Shown one piece after another: positions 29,757 through 63,100 of a stretch of DNA of 64,000 nucleotides; within the stretch, counting starts at the first letter, position 1, and every line of letters begins with the position of its first letter. This DNA comes from Alviniconcha marisindica (taxonomy: Eukaryota > Mollusca > Gastropoda > Provannidae), in contig JABMCL010002109.1 of NCBI GenBank assembly GCA_018857735.1, positions 1,176,001-1,240,000 on the forward strand. The letters run 5' to 3'. A program made the position numbers and the translations under genes. A model generated the notes under the pieces. That model worked only from the letters and a program-made list of their open reading frames with translations, ran no database searches and was not told the origin of the DNA.

Positions 29757-30230
29757 ATGATCGCTTATATAGCGCTATTCTCCGCTTTTTTGAGCAGACT
29801 CACTGCGCTCGCATGTGATTCTACATGAGTGACTAGCTTTTTATAATGCATTTTTTGTATTTGTTTTTAAATATCCACCGAAGTGGTGTACTTACAGCGC
29901 TGGAATGGCTGGTGCCACATGAAACTGCAGCCGTCTCGGCGCAAGTTATGTGTACACCATACAACCGTGCACCATATCACTTCATGCAAAGCCACATATG
30001 TAAGGTGTATGTGTGTTTAGATGTAACCTGCCACCTGGACTTTTGGCAGAATGACCGGGATCTTTTACATGCTACTGCGGTAACACGGGGGTGGACGGAT
30101 ACTGAAATAAGAGTCAGCACAGAAAGTTGACCCTGGAGAAGAAGATTCTCCCGCCGCTCCTGCAGGGATTCAAACCCGCGACCTTTCAGTCACGAGTCTG
30201 ACGCTTTAACCACTGAGCTATCCCCGCCCC
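29757..30230 (-). mobile_element. tRNA-derived SINE, family A (antisense, full length)
   Basis: The minus strand starts 'GGGGCGGGGATAGCTCAGTG' (A-box) and has B-box GGGTTTGAATCC. It continues with 'GGGTCAACTTTCTGTGCTGA' and 'TGCAGCCGAG...GTGCCACATGA'-like sequence, and ends with the LINE-like tail 'GAATAGCGCTATATAAGCGA'. It is about 474 bp and aligns end to end with the plus-strand copy at 63,142-63,640. Confidence 0.82.
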
Positions 30231-31004
30231 ATGTGTGCATGCGTGTTTGTGTGTGTGCGCGTGCGTGTGTGTGTGAGTGTGTATTGGTAGCAAGAGGGTC
30301 AAGTAATACAAAATAATGTACACACATTTGTAAATTGCCACTCTGGTGTCTTTTATTTCAAGCATTTTATGTGGCAATGCTGGTAGCCAAAGTTGAAACC
30401 CTGACGGTTTTCTCAGAAGGTAGTGTATCAGTTTTACTGAAATCTTTAACACTAGTTTGGAACTGGGTGGGTGAAATGAAATTTAAAGATTAACCAGGAT
30501 GTTGTGTCTTAAACAGCATGAAATGTTTTTCATTTCCATTATTTATGTATATCATCACCTCTTTCATCTCAGGGTGTTTGTGTGTGTGTTTGTTTGTGTT
30601 TATGCCTTCTCATACTTTCCAAGAGAGGTAAAACCCTGAGTACCCTACAAGTGTTGACGGACTGTTTCGTAGTTTGGGTCTGGTTGCAAAGTGCACAACT
30701 ATGACGTGCATGATGGCAGTGGTACGAATAATGGAACTGAAAGTACTCAAAGAACTAATAGCTGCTATTAGCAATTTTTGCAAGTGCAGGATTATGCTCA
30801 GTACAACAACTGAGACATCCAGTCACCCTACTGCTGTTGTCATGGTTACTGGTCTCAGAAGTCCCACCGTATGCAGTTTTTTGTGTAAAATCCCACAGAA
30901 GGGATACACAGCTCATGCTGATTAACGTTCAGAGGATACGAAAGAAAAGGAAGGAACTTGATGCGGAGTTCAGGGGCTGTGTGAACAGGGAGGTGGGCCT
31001 GGGC

Positions 31005-31450
31005 TCTGATTCCCTGTCCCATCCCTAATGAACCGTACGGTTTTTGTGGATGTAAAGCACCATCAGAGATTATCTTTGGCACCATGAAAGATCGAAGAAA
31101 CTGGATGCCACACCTTTGGGGCCACATACTGACACAGTGCACTCACTGTTTCTGTCTGGCTCTCATTCCCTACCCCATTTCTGATGAACCATACGGTTTC
31201 TGTGGATGTAAAGCACCATCAGAGATTATCTTTGGCACCATGAAAGAAGAGACTGGATGTCACACCTTTGGGGCCACATACTAACACAGTGCACTCACTG
31301 TTCCTGTCTGGCTCATTCCCTGCCCCATTCCTAATGGACCATATGCTGATATGGTTTCTGTGGATGTAAAGCACCATCAGAGATTATCTTTGGCACCATG
31401 AAAGAAGAGACTGGATGCCACACCTTTGGGGCCACACTGACACAGTATGC
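31005..31450. repeat. Tandem array, about 155-bp unit
   Basis: About 2.7 units start near 'TGGATGTAAAGCACCATCAG'. They include 'AGATTATCTTTGGCACCATG' and 'CACACCTTTGGGGCCACATA'. The 'acggtttctgtggatgtaaagcaccat' part is the 3' end of SINE family C, so a SINE tail has been amplified together with its flank. Confidence 0.85.
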
Positions 31451-31479
31451 TCACTGTTCATGTCTGGGTAAGGCTGTGA

Positions 31480-31875
31480 CAGCTGGTGATGGCTGTGTAC
31501 AGCATGGCCAGTGAGATGGGTCCATGTTCATGCTCCTTGTGTTTTTTTAAAAACAAGTGTGGCCAGTGAGATGGGTCCACATTCATGCTTTATACACCTT
31601 GTATGCTTTAAAAACAAACAAGTGTGGCCAGTGAGATTGGTCCATGTTCATGCTTTATACGCCTTGTGTGCTTTTTTATTTATTTAACAAGTGTGGCTAG
31701 TGAAATGGGTCCATGTTCATGCTTTGTACACATTGTTTTGTTTTTTTTTAAACAAGTGTGGCCAATGAGATGGGTCCACATTCATGCTTTATATGCCTTG
31801 TAAAGTTGTATGCTTTTTTGGAAACAAGTGAGATGGGTCCACATTCATGTCCTAGCCTTCTATGCTTTTGTTAAA
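31480..31875. repeat. Minisatellite, about 60-70-bp unit
   Basis: About six units share 'AAGTGTGGCCAGTGAGATGG' and 'GTCCATGTTCATGCTTTATA', then 'cgccttgtatgcttttt'. It is intergenic between ELMOD3 and POLR2B. Confidence 0.85.
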
Positions 31876-32039
31876 CAAGGGCAATACTGAAGGGAGTAGT
31901 TTTGTTTTTACTAACTGATTAATGTGTGTTTGATATTTGTGTATGTATGTTTTTTGTGTGTGTGTGGCTTGATTTTGTTTTGACTTGAGAAAAGGTTTAC
32001 ATATGAGAAGAGTTTTGAAATGAGCATAATTGACAAGAG

Positions 32040-33140
32040 TTTGATTGTCCTGAGGTGACCCTGCGTGGTTAACAGAATGCTAAAATCCAGTTACTAACTC
32101 TTTCCCTACCGTTTTTGTTGGCATACGACTTGGGACAACATAGACCATGTCTTTTTCCTGTGAGTCAATTGATGTGCAATTCATGTATTCTTATTCATTC
32201 TTATACATGTGCACTGCAATACTGATTTAAGACTATTTTGAAATACTTGTAGTTGTATATGCCTGATCAGCCAGACACCGCCAAATAAGGTGAGTTTGGA
32301 ACTAACAAACCGGTCATAAGTCACCAGGCACTTCTGGTCATAAGTCAGCAGATACTTTGCCTTTTCGGTGCTTGCATCCAATACCCCAGTGTCTAAAATA
32401 GTCCAAGATGCACAGGCTCACTTTGCCTTCCTGGTGTGTTATTATTGTACATTTGCTACTTCTGTTTAACATGTGTGCTTGATAAAGAAACTGTGATACT
32501 GTTGTGTTAGTGAAGCTTGTGCTGACAATCTTTGTGATCTGCTAATCTGCATGAAAGCTCAATAAACTATTCATGCTGCACAAGCAGTCAGTAAACTCTC
32601 AGTGTTGGTCGATTTATTTCACCGCCATCCTCACTGATTTTTGTTTGGCTCACCTTCTTCTCGTATTTGTTCTGCCGAGACATTATTGACCTCTTCATAC
32701 ACCTTGGTTGGTAGACTTGCATGTGTCTTTCCTTCCACATCTTGCAGAAGTATTAAACTAACATAAAAGAACGAACAAATATTTCACTGTAAGTGATCAC
32801 CTTCTGCATGTAAGAGTGCTTTCTTGTGTATTTCTTTCTCTTGATATACAAAAATATGGTGGAACCTGTGTTTTCAGTTTTAAGACTGTTTTTGCTTGAG
32901 AGACCACCCTTATGACAGGCCATCTTTTGACACCACTTGTACCGAAACGTTTTCGTTCATATTTCCAAGTAAATGAACCATGATCAAGGACCACCCCTGT
33001 TTTAAGACCACTTTTGCTTGTGTGCATTTTTCTCGTTACAGTGTACGCAGATGTAAGATTCAGAAATAAATCATCTATCTCTTCTGCAGTGTGGGAAGAG
33101 CCATGTACACAGATGTAAGATTCAAAACAATCTTGTAACA
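32040..33140. other. Intergenic sequence downstream of POLR2B
   Basis: Contains a copy of the dispersed 'GTTAACAGAATGCTAAAATC' sequence near 32,060 and a fragment of the 'ttaagaccacttttgc' repeat near 32,890-33,010. No exon recognised. Confidence 0.55.
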
Positions 33141-33147
33141 ACAAATA

Positions 33148-33153
33148 TTTATT
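33148..33153 (-). terminator. POLR2B: Candidate poly(A) signal of POLR2B
   Basis: The minus strand reads AATAAA about 1.1 kb after the POLR2B stop. It is the first canonical hexamer noted beyond the 3' untranslated repeats. A non-canonical signal nearer the stop is possible. Confidence 0.4.
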
Positions 33154-33639
33154 CTCAACTCTTTTCTTCACATTCGAGTACACAAAAATACTGTGCACAC
33201 AGACACGCACACGCACAAATTGTGCACATTCATTCCTAGCACAAGGATAGGTTTCATTCATTCAGGCACCCACTTTCTATTTTAAACACACATTCACTTC
33301 CTTTTCAATAGTCTAAAAATATTTGGGAGGGCTTGATTTCGTCCCTGTTGGAAGTTGACATGTAAACTTTTTTTGGGGAAAAAAATCTACTATGATACCC
33401 TTTGGTTTGGCAGAATGAACCAAATCTCCATCACATCAGATGATAAGTCCCTACAAGCCACCTTTAGGTAAAGATCACTCACTCACATGATAAACTATGT
33501 GCACTTGGAAAACGATTGTGTTGAAGTGTAGCGATCGAGGAAGAGAAGAAGTAGTTTGCTGTCAATCGTCCTTGGTAATGGTCGCTGTCACGAAGGACAG
33601 TCATTTCCCAAGCTCTGACATAACTGCAGTATGTCCACC

Positions 33640-34135
33640 TTCGATCCATGAAGAAGCACCACAGTGCCACACACAAAGTTCAAATCAAAGTGGGACTGAT
33701 CATCCCCTAAAAGTAACGGCCAGTGTGCGGTGTACCAACAGCAGATCATAACACCCCAGCTTCACTGTCATCGAAGATGACAAATAAATTTGAACAAACC
33801 TTCAATCCATGAGCAAAGCTGAAAATATGTTCAAGACCAAGCGCCACACACCAAGTCAGAGTTAATGTGGGACTGACCACCCCTAAAAGTAACAGCCAGT
33901 GTGCAGTGTACCAGCAGCAGATCTTAACATGCCAGTTACACTGTTGTTCCAAGATGACAAAAAATGAATTGGAACAAACCTTCGATCCATGAACAAAGCC
34001 GAGAATATGTTCAAGACCAAGCGTCACACCCTGCTGCACACCAAGTCAAAGTTAATGTGGGACTGATCACCCCTAAAAGTAACGGCCAGTGTGCAGCATA
34101 CCGGGAGCTGGAGCACACCTTAACACGCCAGTTTC
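33640..34135. repeat. Tandem repeat, about 180-bp unit, in the likely POLR2B 3' UTR
   Basis: Nearly three units share 'CCTAAAAGTAACGGCCAGTG', TGCAGTGTACC, 'TGAACAAACCTTC' and 'GTTCAAGACCAAGCG'. Period 177-189 bp. Confidence 0.82.
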
Positions 34136-34275
34136 ACTGTTGTCCAAGATCCTGCAGAGGACACAGCTGTGTGAAAAGAGAGGTGTTGAAGCTTTACAAC
34201 AGTGTTCCACAATCCCATTAGAGTTGCTCCAGTAGAGTGTTGAGTTGCAGTGACCAGGCTCCATGCACGACCACT

Positions 34276-54433
<20,158 letters not shown>

Positions 54434-54675
54434 GCTGAAGGATGTATGTAGTTTTCGGTAAACGATAACTTTAAAGAGATCAACAAGACCCCGGCGCTGA
54501 CTGATGCTTTGATCGCACGTGGGTTCTACGTACGTCCTTTCACCACAGCGTCGCAGCTCTGAATGGGACTCTCGTACGAAGAAGTTGTTTGCGGTGCATA
54601 TGTACTTCCGGTTTTCATTTACGAGCGAGTCAAACAAACGAAATGAGTTGAGATTACGATCCTATCGTCGTCAGG
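54434..54675. promoter_or_regulatory. Divergent promoter between POLR2B and INPP5F
   Basis: 242 bp separate the two start codons. CpGs are frequent compared with neighbouring introns (CGCACGTG, TACGTACG, CGTCGCAG). An E-box CACGTG lies at 54,516-54,521 and an ETS-type ACTTCCGG at 54,604-54,611. No TATA box is seen. ETS sites are typical of bidirectional housekeeping promoters. Confidence 0.75.
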
Positions 54676-55841
54676 ATGGAACTTTTTATGACAGAATCTC
54701 ATTACATTGTGCAGGATGGAGAGTTTAGTCTTTGGTGTGATCGTTCCAATGGAAAATTGGTGCCCAAAGAAGGTATGGTAGAGTGCAAATTTCGTGTGAT
54801 TAATAGATCGTCTGCTTCAGTTTGCATTGGCTTGGTCCTGTGGACAGTGGCACAGCTGATGCTGCTGGGCACAGATGTGATAGACTCTAATAGCCGGCGT
54901 GCCCTCATTACTTCAGGCACTGTCGACATAATTTATCAGATCAGTTACACGTCCATAGTTTACATTTTAATTTACCAATATAGCTTGCTCATCTCACGGT
55001 TTCTCTGTTCGTGGGTCGTTTTGTTTTAAATTTCTTTAACTAACCTGTTCTAGAGGGAATTTTCATTCAAAATTCAGCTTAATATGTTGTTTTTAGGTAG
55101 AATTTCCCCCCTTCTGTTGAACTATCATCAGATGATACATACTAATTGAATGTGGTAAAATTCAACCTTTATTTATTTTATTAATTTTTAAATTGTTATT
55201 ATTGTAAAAATCTTTTATGTATTATTACTTTTATTTTTGTTCTGGTAATCTCCAAGGATGAAGCCAATGAGGAAGTCAGAAATTCCTGTAACATGTAACT
55301 GCTGTCTTAAGTTAAAACAAAAACAAACAAAAAACAACAACAACAAGAAACAAAAAAATGCAGGAATCATTCTAAAAACAACAACAGGTTCATCTTTGTG
55401 TAATCTACTTTCTAGCGAATGAAGCCAAATTTGCAACAAAAAGTCAATGTTATGATATTGGTGTCTTTGAATGAGTACATGCTCCTTTGACATTTGACCT
55501 AATTTAGTAGGTGAACCTGGCAGAGTGCTGCTAGCTAAGCAGGCATTGCATAAAAAAAAAAAAAAAAAAAAATTGAATTGGAAATGAAAGATTACATTTA
55601 CAGTAATTATGTAAAACATGAAACGTCAGTACACAGCCAGTCATCTTGTTGAACAGTGACACTGAGGAAGCCTGCACATTGTTACTTGGAAATTAGGCCA
55701 AATTACTTCAAATGAGCGTATTATATGTGTATACTGAAAGACAAATATCATCAAATTTATGTTTTGCTACAGATGTTCCAGGAATTTCCATCTTTTTCCT
55801 CAGAGATTATTTTTAATTATTATTATTATTATTGTTATTGC

Positions 55842-55880
<39 letters not shown>

Positions 55881-56092
55881 ATGTATTGTTAGGCAGCATA
55901 CAATATATATATTACCAACATTAGTAATTTTAGTTACTCTCTTTCTGCACCCCCCCCCCCATCCCCTTTTTGTTGTTGTTTTGTATCTCAGTCTCTGTCT
56001 CACTGTGTCTGTCTGTCTCTGTCTGTCTGTCTGACTGTCTCTGTTTCTCTCTCTCTGTCTCTCTCTCTCTCTCTCTCTGTCTGTCTGTCTGT

Positions 56093-56154
<62 letters not shown>

Positions 56155-57928
56155 CATGCACACATGCACACGCGCACGCACACATGCACCCACGCATGCA
56201 CATTGGATACATTACTACCAGATCAACTTCAACTTCATTAGTCCATGGTAAACACTAGTCAAAGCACTGGCAATGGTCTTACTGTAGATTGTGTGTGTAA
56301 CTGTAAACAAGAGAAGAAGATGGTTCAGGTGGCCTAGATCAGTGGTTAGTGTGTTAGTGGTTAGTGATCCAGTGAAAGCAGAGTTCTACCAACAACCACA
56401 AGTTTGAGTCCCGTTCAAGACAGGGTTAAGGACCATTTTTCAGATCTTCTGAGTCAACACTTGTGCAGACCCATCAGTGCCTATCTTGCCTTTGTGTGCA
56501 CAGCACACAGCAATAAAGATTGTTGCACATAATATATATATATATATGTTAGTTTTGTTACAGACCCCATGTCCACCTTTCAGTAACAAGGCCTGACAGC
56601 AGTGGGATGGAAATACAGACAATGCATAATATTAGTAGCAGCAGAGTAATCAAAATATTGATTGTGGCTATTCCTACTGGAACAGTGGAAGGAAGGAAAA
56701 AGAATTACTGAAATTGTTCCTCTGCTTGTAAAACTTCATGTTGCTTGTATGGGAATATACCTGTCAAGAAAGCAGTATACCAGTAGTTTGCTGTGAACGT
56801 TCTTTCATAATTTTACCATTGACACATTGACATCAAATTTGGCAAGGTTGTGCCTTTTTTCCCTTTCTTTGGCAGGTTATTATTTTTACTTTTGCAGTTA
56901 TGGTTGTGTTACTGTAAATAAAAAACTTTGTAGAGGGATGCATGGCTGTTAAAGTGATGGCACTGCATTGAGGCTTCTCAGAAACAACTCTCTGTCTCAG
57001 TCTCAGTATACATGTACTGTGTGTACCAGCCAGCCAGACTTTAGACTATAGTATTAACTATTATGGATTATATTAGAGTTCTATTTTTAGAATAGCCTTA
57101 CACTTGTTCAGAGTAAGAAGTCACCACCATTTTAGTGTTTCTTCATGAGAACAAACTGCCCTTCATTCTACTCACAGTCATACAGTCAGCCATTCCTTCC
57201 AGTTCCAGACTGTTAAAATCCACTTTGGCTCACCTTTCTTCTCAAAGTTGTAGTGTGGTTTACCAAGGCATGTCTTCTGACTTTGAACTCTGCCCCCTAA
57301 CCCACAATAGTGAAACATCAAAAGTGGCTCACATAGTAGTAAATAATGCAAAGTCATTCTGGTAGTGACAGTGTAGCATTAATTAGGTAGAGTGACCCCC
57401 CTCCCCCCCTCGCCCCGCCCCCATCCCCTCATCCCCATACCTCATTCTCTTAGAATCCTAGTCATAGCTCTCACCAGGTTTTACTTCTCTAATGTATATC
57501 ATATATATATATATAAATATAAAAATGTAATTCATGCTAAACAGGTATATTTGGAGGCAACTGAGTATTAAAAACAAGTCTCAGTCAGTATTAAAAACAA
57601 ATCTCAATAAGTTTGATATTTAGCCAGACCGTTTAGCCAGAGCAGCAACCATCTGCAGTAATGGGAATAACTACTAAGGTAGGGGGCCTCTGGTGCTGCC
57701 TAATGTGAAGCCAACATTAATCATGGCGACATATTATAGTGATATATGATGATGACCCTCACCACCTAATTTCCTATGCCATGTGTGTGTCCTGCCTGAT
57801 CTATATATACATATTGCAGCAGTTCATCATAAGAGTTCAGGCAAAAGTGTGCTTGCACTAGCTCAGCTGCTGTCATTGATCCACAATTAAAGATGATTCA
57901 GGCCCAGAAACTCTTCACAGTAGTGATA

Positions 57929-57988
<60 letters not shown>

Positions 57989-59957
57989 CATATATATATT
58001 ATATATGTATGTATGTGCATGTCTGTATGATCCATACATTGCAGCTGTACTGTTAAGAATCATTTTTAGGAGAAAAAATGCTCTGTAGTCAGTTAAATTA
58101 ATCAAGCTGTATGTAATTGGCCATCATCATTTATGTTGTTGTTTGACTGCCGATATTGTGATGCCCATTGGTTTAAATCTCATGAAAAATATGAAACGAA
58201 GTGAAAAGGATCAAAATACAAAATGTTTAAAAAGTATGTATAAATTTAACAAGAAAGGGAAAGCTATAATATATATATATAAAATGCACAAAAGGTTAAA
58301 ACAAATAGATAGAATGAAACCAAAACACATATTATATAATCTAATAATAAACAATTAGGTATATATGTGTTTTCCTTTTGTTCTATTAATTTTTTCTAAC
58401 CTTTCGTGTTTTAAATTATCACAGTTTGTGCTTTTGCATTCTCAGTGAAACGAAATCCTGTACTTTGATTGTATTAAAAATCATGTGGCTCGTAATGCTA
58501 AATTTTACAATGATCTCATATTTGATTATTACATCAACTTTCATTCATAACATCGTTTTATAACAAAACAAATCATGGTATAAATCATGAAATGCCAGAA
58601 ATTTATGTTGCACAAGTAACACAGTTTCAAGAACACTAATAAACTTTCCATTAATTCATTTCCAATATTGCTGCTGATGTTAGAAATTATGTCCATAATT
58701 TCTATAATGCATTGTTTCCTTGGAACAGCAGGCTTAAGGAGATTTTGCTGTTGAAAAGAAGAGAATTAAATGAGCAAAATAAAGTTTCTTCAGCAGAAAA
58801 AATATAAAGAATTTTGATTGAATTGAATTTTTTTAGTGAAGAAAATGAAAAAAGAAGAAGAAAAGGAATAATAGGGCATAGAAAAGGTATGTTAAAAAGA
58901 TGCATTGAATCTCAGTTTCTCACAGCAGTTTATTTTTAGCCCCTCTGCATCCCAGTTTTGAAGACCCACTGATGCCAAAAGCTTCTCTCCCCAACAGATA
59001 CCCCCAGTGAAAGAAGTTTACCCAGTCCTCAAGCTGCCCTGCATTGTGCTGTAACACTTTGCAGGGAAAAAAATCAATCCATCCCTGAGCCCACACTTCT
59101 CCAAAAATAGCTGATGGCCTCTTTGAGCCCTCCAATTTCCCTGCAGAGAAAGAGAAATAGGAGGTTGTTTTCTGTGGAACCACAAATGATACTGATAGTT
59201 TGTCTTCCCCCAGTTTAGCACCAGCATCAACTGTAATGTGGTATATAATGTCTATTCTGCCATGTATTTAATTTCTCTGATGAGATAATAAAGCAATTTT
59301 GAATCTTGAACATCTCTTGAATTCTGATGTAAAATAGTAAGTAAGTAAGTAACTTGGTGTTTTACACCCAGTCAACCATTATGGTTATATCAGGACGACT
59401 GATGTCAAATAAGAGTAAATGAATGAATAAGCAAACAAACAAATCTTACAATGTGTAAGTCAGTCAGCCAGCCAGTCAGTGAGTTTGGTCAGTCAGTCAG
59501 TTATTCTGTCCATCTGTCGGCCAATTAAGCAATGAGTCAGTGAACTGATCTCAGAGCCTGGCTTGGTTGCTGTAAAGTTTACATGGTGGTTAGGTGTCCA
59601 GGTCTGATGCTCTTGAATTAATGGCATTAATGTAGTCATTGGAGGCTGATCCAGCAGTCACAGTTGCAGTTACCTAACAGCAGTGAATGGGTCAAATATG
59701 CAGACAATGTTTCCCCAGTTGAAACAGTTTGGCTGCTGTGCAGTGTTTCATAAGATCATTCATTCAGCCATTGCCAAGCAGATTTACAATCCCTTAACAG
59801 GCTAACTTAAAGCTACAGTGAAAGATATAGGGATCCACCTGGGGGTGGTTAATAATTACTAGGTTAAAAAAAAACAACAACATACAGGCACCCCCCCCCC
59901 CACACACACACACACATGCACCCCCCCATCCCCCCCACACAGAGCACTATACTACAC

Positions 59958-60020
<63 letters not shown>

Positions 60021-60067
60021 CACTACACTATACTACACTAACTACACTACACTACACTACACTACAC

Positions 60068-60130
<63 letters not shown>

Positions 60131-63100
60131 TCTACTAGTCTACTATCAGTTGGTCTACCCTCAGTTAGTGACCCTGTGTTGGTCTTCCCTCATTTTACCT
60201 GTGTCCTAGGACTTGCAACAGATGAGATGGGAGGCTTAATGGCATCATCATCAAAAATGGTAGAAAATTGCCTTCAGCCTTGTCTGATGTGTTTTGGTAG
60301 TTTATACTGTGCTCTGTCATATTAAAAATGAATATGCTATGATTGCAGGCAACTCGCTCTTGTCAGCATGGAATCCGGTGTGCATGGGGGTTGTGTACAG
60401 TGTCATTGGCAAACTCAAGCTCCATCCAGGTACATGAACAAATATGTTCTGTTGTATGATGAATAAAGTCAATGTCAGTGTCCACTTGCAGACTGCAGTT
60501 TAACTCCATACATGTAGTATAGCCAGATGCTTGTTGCATTGGCAATGCTCATTGCAGTGGCAAAGTTGACAGGGAGGTGGAAGGGGGGTGGGGGGTGGGT
60601 GATGAGAAAGAGAGGACTTGTGGGAAAGGGATGCAAGGAGGGGGATGAGGGGAGAGGACTGATGTGAAAGGAAAGGGATGAGGGGAGAGGACTGATGGGA
60701 AAGGGATGCGGGGAGAGGACTGATGGGAAAAGGATGAGGGGAGAGGACTGATGGGAAAGGGATGTGGGGAGAGGGATAAAGGGAGAAGACTGATGGGAAA
60801 GGGATGAGGGGAGAGGAGTGATGAGAAAGGGATTAGGGTAGAGGACTGATGGGAAAGGAAAGGAATGAAGGGAGAGGACTGACAGGAAAGGGATTAGGGA
60901 AGAGGACTGATGGGAAAGGGATGAGGGGAGAGGACTGATGTGAAAGGAAAGGAATGAGGGGAGAGGACTGATGGGAAAGGGATGAGGGGAGAGGACTGAT
61001 GGGAAAGGGATGAGGGGAGAGGACTGATGGGAAAGGGATGAATGGAGAAGACTGATGGGAAAGGGATGAGGGGAGTGGACTGATGGGAAAGGGATGAGGG
61101 GAGTGGACCGATGGGAAAGGGATGAGGGGAGTGGACTGATGGGAAAGGGATGAGGGGAGTGGACCTGATGGGAAAGGGATGAATGGGAGAGGACTGACAG
61201 GAAAGGGATGAGGGAGTGGACTGATGGGAAAGGGATGAAGGGAGAGGACTGATGGGAAAGGGATGTGGAGGACTGACAGGAAAGGGATGAAGGGAGAGGA
61301 CTGACGGGAAAGGCAGTAGGTAGGCAGACTTATGACAATCAGTACAATAGAATTTATTGCCAAGTACTCAGTACACTATTCATGAGAATGTATTTGGTCC
61401 ATATACACCATCAACATTCATCCAAATCAAATAAACATCCTGGTAAAATGTCATTCATAGATAAAAACATGAAAAATCCAGGAAGGGGATGTGGGGGGTG
61501 GACTGATGGGAAAGGGATGTGGGGAGAGGACTGTTGGGAAAGGGATGAGGGGAGAGGACTGTTTGGAAAAGGATGAGGGGAGTGGACTGATGAAGGGAGA
61601 GGACTGATGGGAAAGGGGTGTGGGGAGAGGACTGATGGGAAAGGGATGTGGGGAGAGGGATGAAGGGAGAGGACTGATGGGAAAGGGATATAGGGAGAGG
61701 GATGAGGGGAGATGACTGATGGGAAAGGGATGTGGGGAGAGGGATGAGGGGAGAGGACTGATAAGAAAGGGATGAGGGGAGAGGACAGGTGGGAAAGGGT
61801 GAGGGGAGTGGACTGATGAGGGGCGAGGACTGATGGGAAAGGGATGAGGGGAAAGGACTGATTGGAAAAGGATGTGATGAGAGGACTAATGGGAAAGGGA
61901 TGTGGGGAGAGGACTGATAGGAAAGGACTGAGGGGAGAGGAGTGATGGGAAAGGGATGTGGGGGGGAGGACTGACAGGAAAGGGATGTAGGGAGAGGACT
62001 GACAGGAAAGCGATGTGGGGAGAGGGATGAAGGGTGAAGACTGATGGGGAAGGGATGTGGGGAGAAGACTGATGGGAAAGGGATGTGGAGAGAGGGATGA
62101 AGGGAGAGTACTGATGGGAAAGGGATGTGGGGAGAGGGATGAAGGGAGAGGACTGATGGGAAAGGGATGAAGGGAGAGGACTGTCTCTCTCTGTTCTCTC
62201 TTATTTTCCCTCCACTTTCCTTCCTTCATCATTTCATCTTCATTTCTTGCTGTCACTGTCATGACCTTCCTGCTCTGTCATCGTCTGACAGCTTCAAACA
62301 AAATGTCTTATCTAAAATGTCAACCTCCTTCATCTGCTTGTCAGTACCACTGTAATTCATCATTCATCTATTTCTTGGTACTGCATCCAGCAGCAGAAAA
62401 CTGTTAACCACACTCAGTAGTAACAGTGAAAGGTACTTGGTGAGAAAAGTGTGAAATTTATATTCAGATTTTTCTCTTTGCATGCCAGAAAATGAAAGTG
62501 CTTCCTTATTCAAAGGGAAATTCATTCAGCACAGCTTATTAGTCCAAATCATGTTCAAGTAAACTTTGAAACAATGTGAATGACTGATTGAGTCAAGGGC
62601 ATAGTGATTTTTGTTTTTTAGTTGAAAAAGAAGAAGTTAAATGTTCTTTTAAGCCCTTTGTTCATTTACTATAGAGACTTTGGACTGGCTTGAAGTGCCT
62701 GCCCATTTGACTGGTCACATCTTTCATTTTCTCTGTATTACCATACAAACTTTAATGTCTGTTTGAACAGAACCACTGTTTGTATATATCTAGGTAGCAC
62801 TTGGCCAGATGTGGAAAAAGAGGGTGTTTTGGGAGGGTGCTTCTACATTGATGCAAGCACCCCACGAAAGTGGAGCTGTGTTCATGCCAGCTCTTTGCAT
62901 GGTGTCTTTGAACAGTTTCGTTTCAAGAATGTTCTGTATTGAGTTGCTTGTCTAATGGCATCAAAGCTGTCAGCTCAACTGTTAAGCCAGAGCTGACAGG
63001 ACCAGAGAAAAGGGGACGGGTCAGTTTTTCAGTCTGTTATTATTGAGTTATTGAACCACAGCTGCCTTGTTAAAGCAGGGGATCAGAACGGACAGTTGGC

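Larger units (their letters stand above)
54773..60348. other. INPP5F intron 1
   Basis: Holds (A)n near 55,552-55,572, (ATT)n at 55,817-55,880, GT/CT and (CA)n at 55,985-56,210, (TA)n at 57,929-57,987, and CA/ACTAC arrays at 59,890-60,128. A minus-strand open frame at 58,920-59,183 and the sequence ending 'AATAAAGCAATTTTGAATCT' near 59,313 may be a retroelement 3' end. No other gene seen. Confidence 0.6.

Noticed and set aside
54702..54929. 75-aa minus-strand frame (MRARRLLESITS...)
   Set aside because: It lies antisense to INPP5F exon 1 and intron 1 with no splice or family support. It might be a repeat fragment, but no second copy was seen in the window.
54676..55029. 117-aa frame with hydrophobic C-terminal segments
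   Set aside because: The first 32 codons are INPP5F exon 1; the rest is read-through into intron 1 past a good GTATGG donor.
58920..59230. 87-aa and 70-aa minus-strand frames
   Set aside because: Possibly part of a retroelement ending near 59,313, but no diagnostic motif is visible.
61411..62262. 283-aa minus-strand frame rich in Pro, Ser, His, Phe and Ile
   Set aside because: It is the translation of the purine minisatellite; the unit length lets several frames stay open. The same applies to 60,833-61,363.
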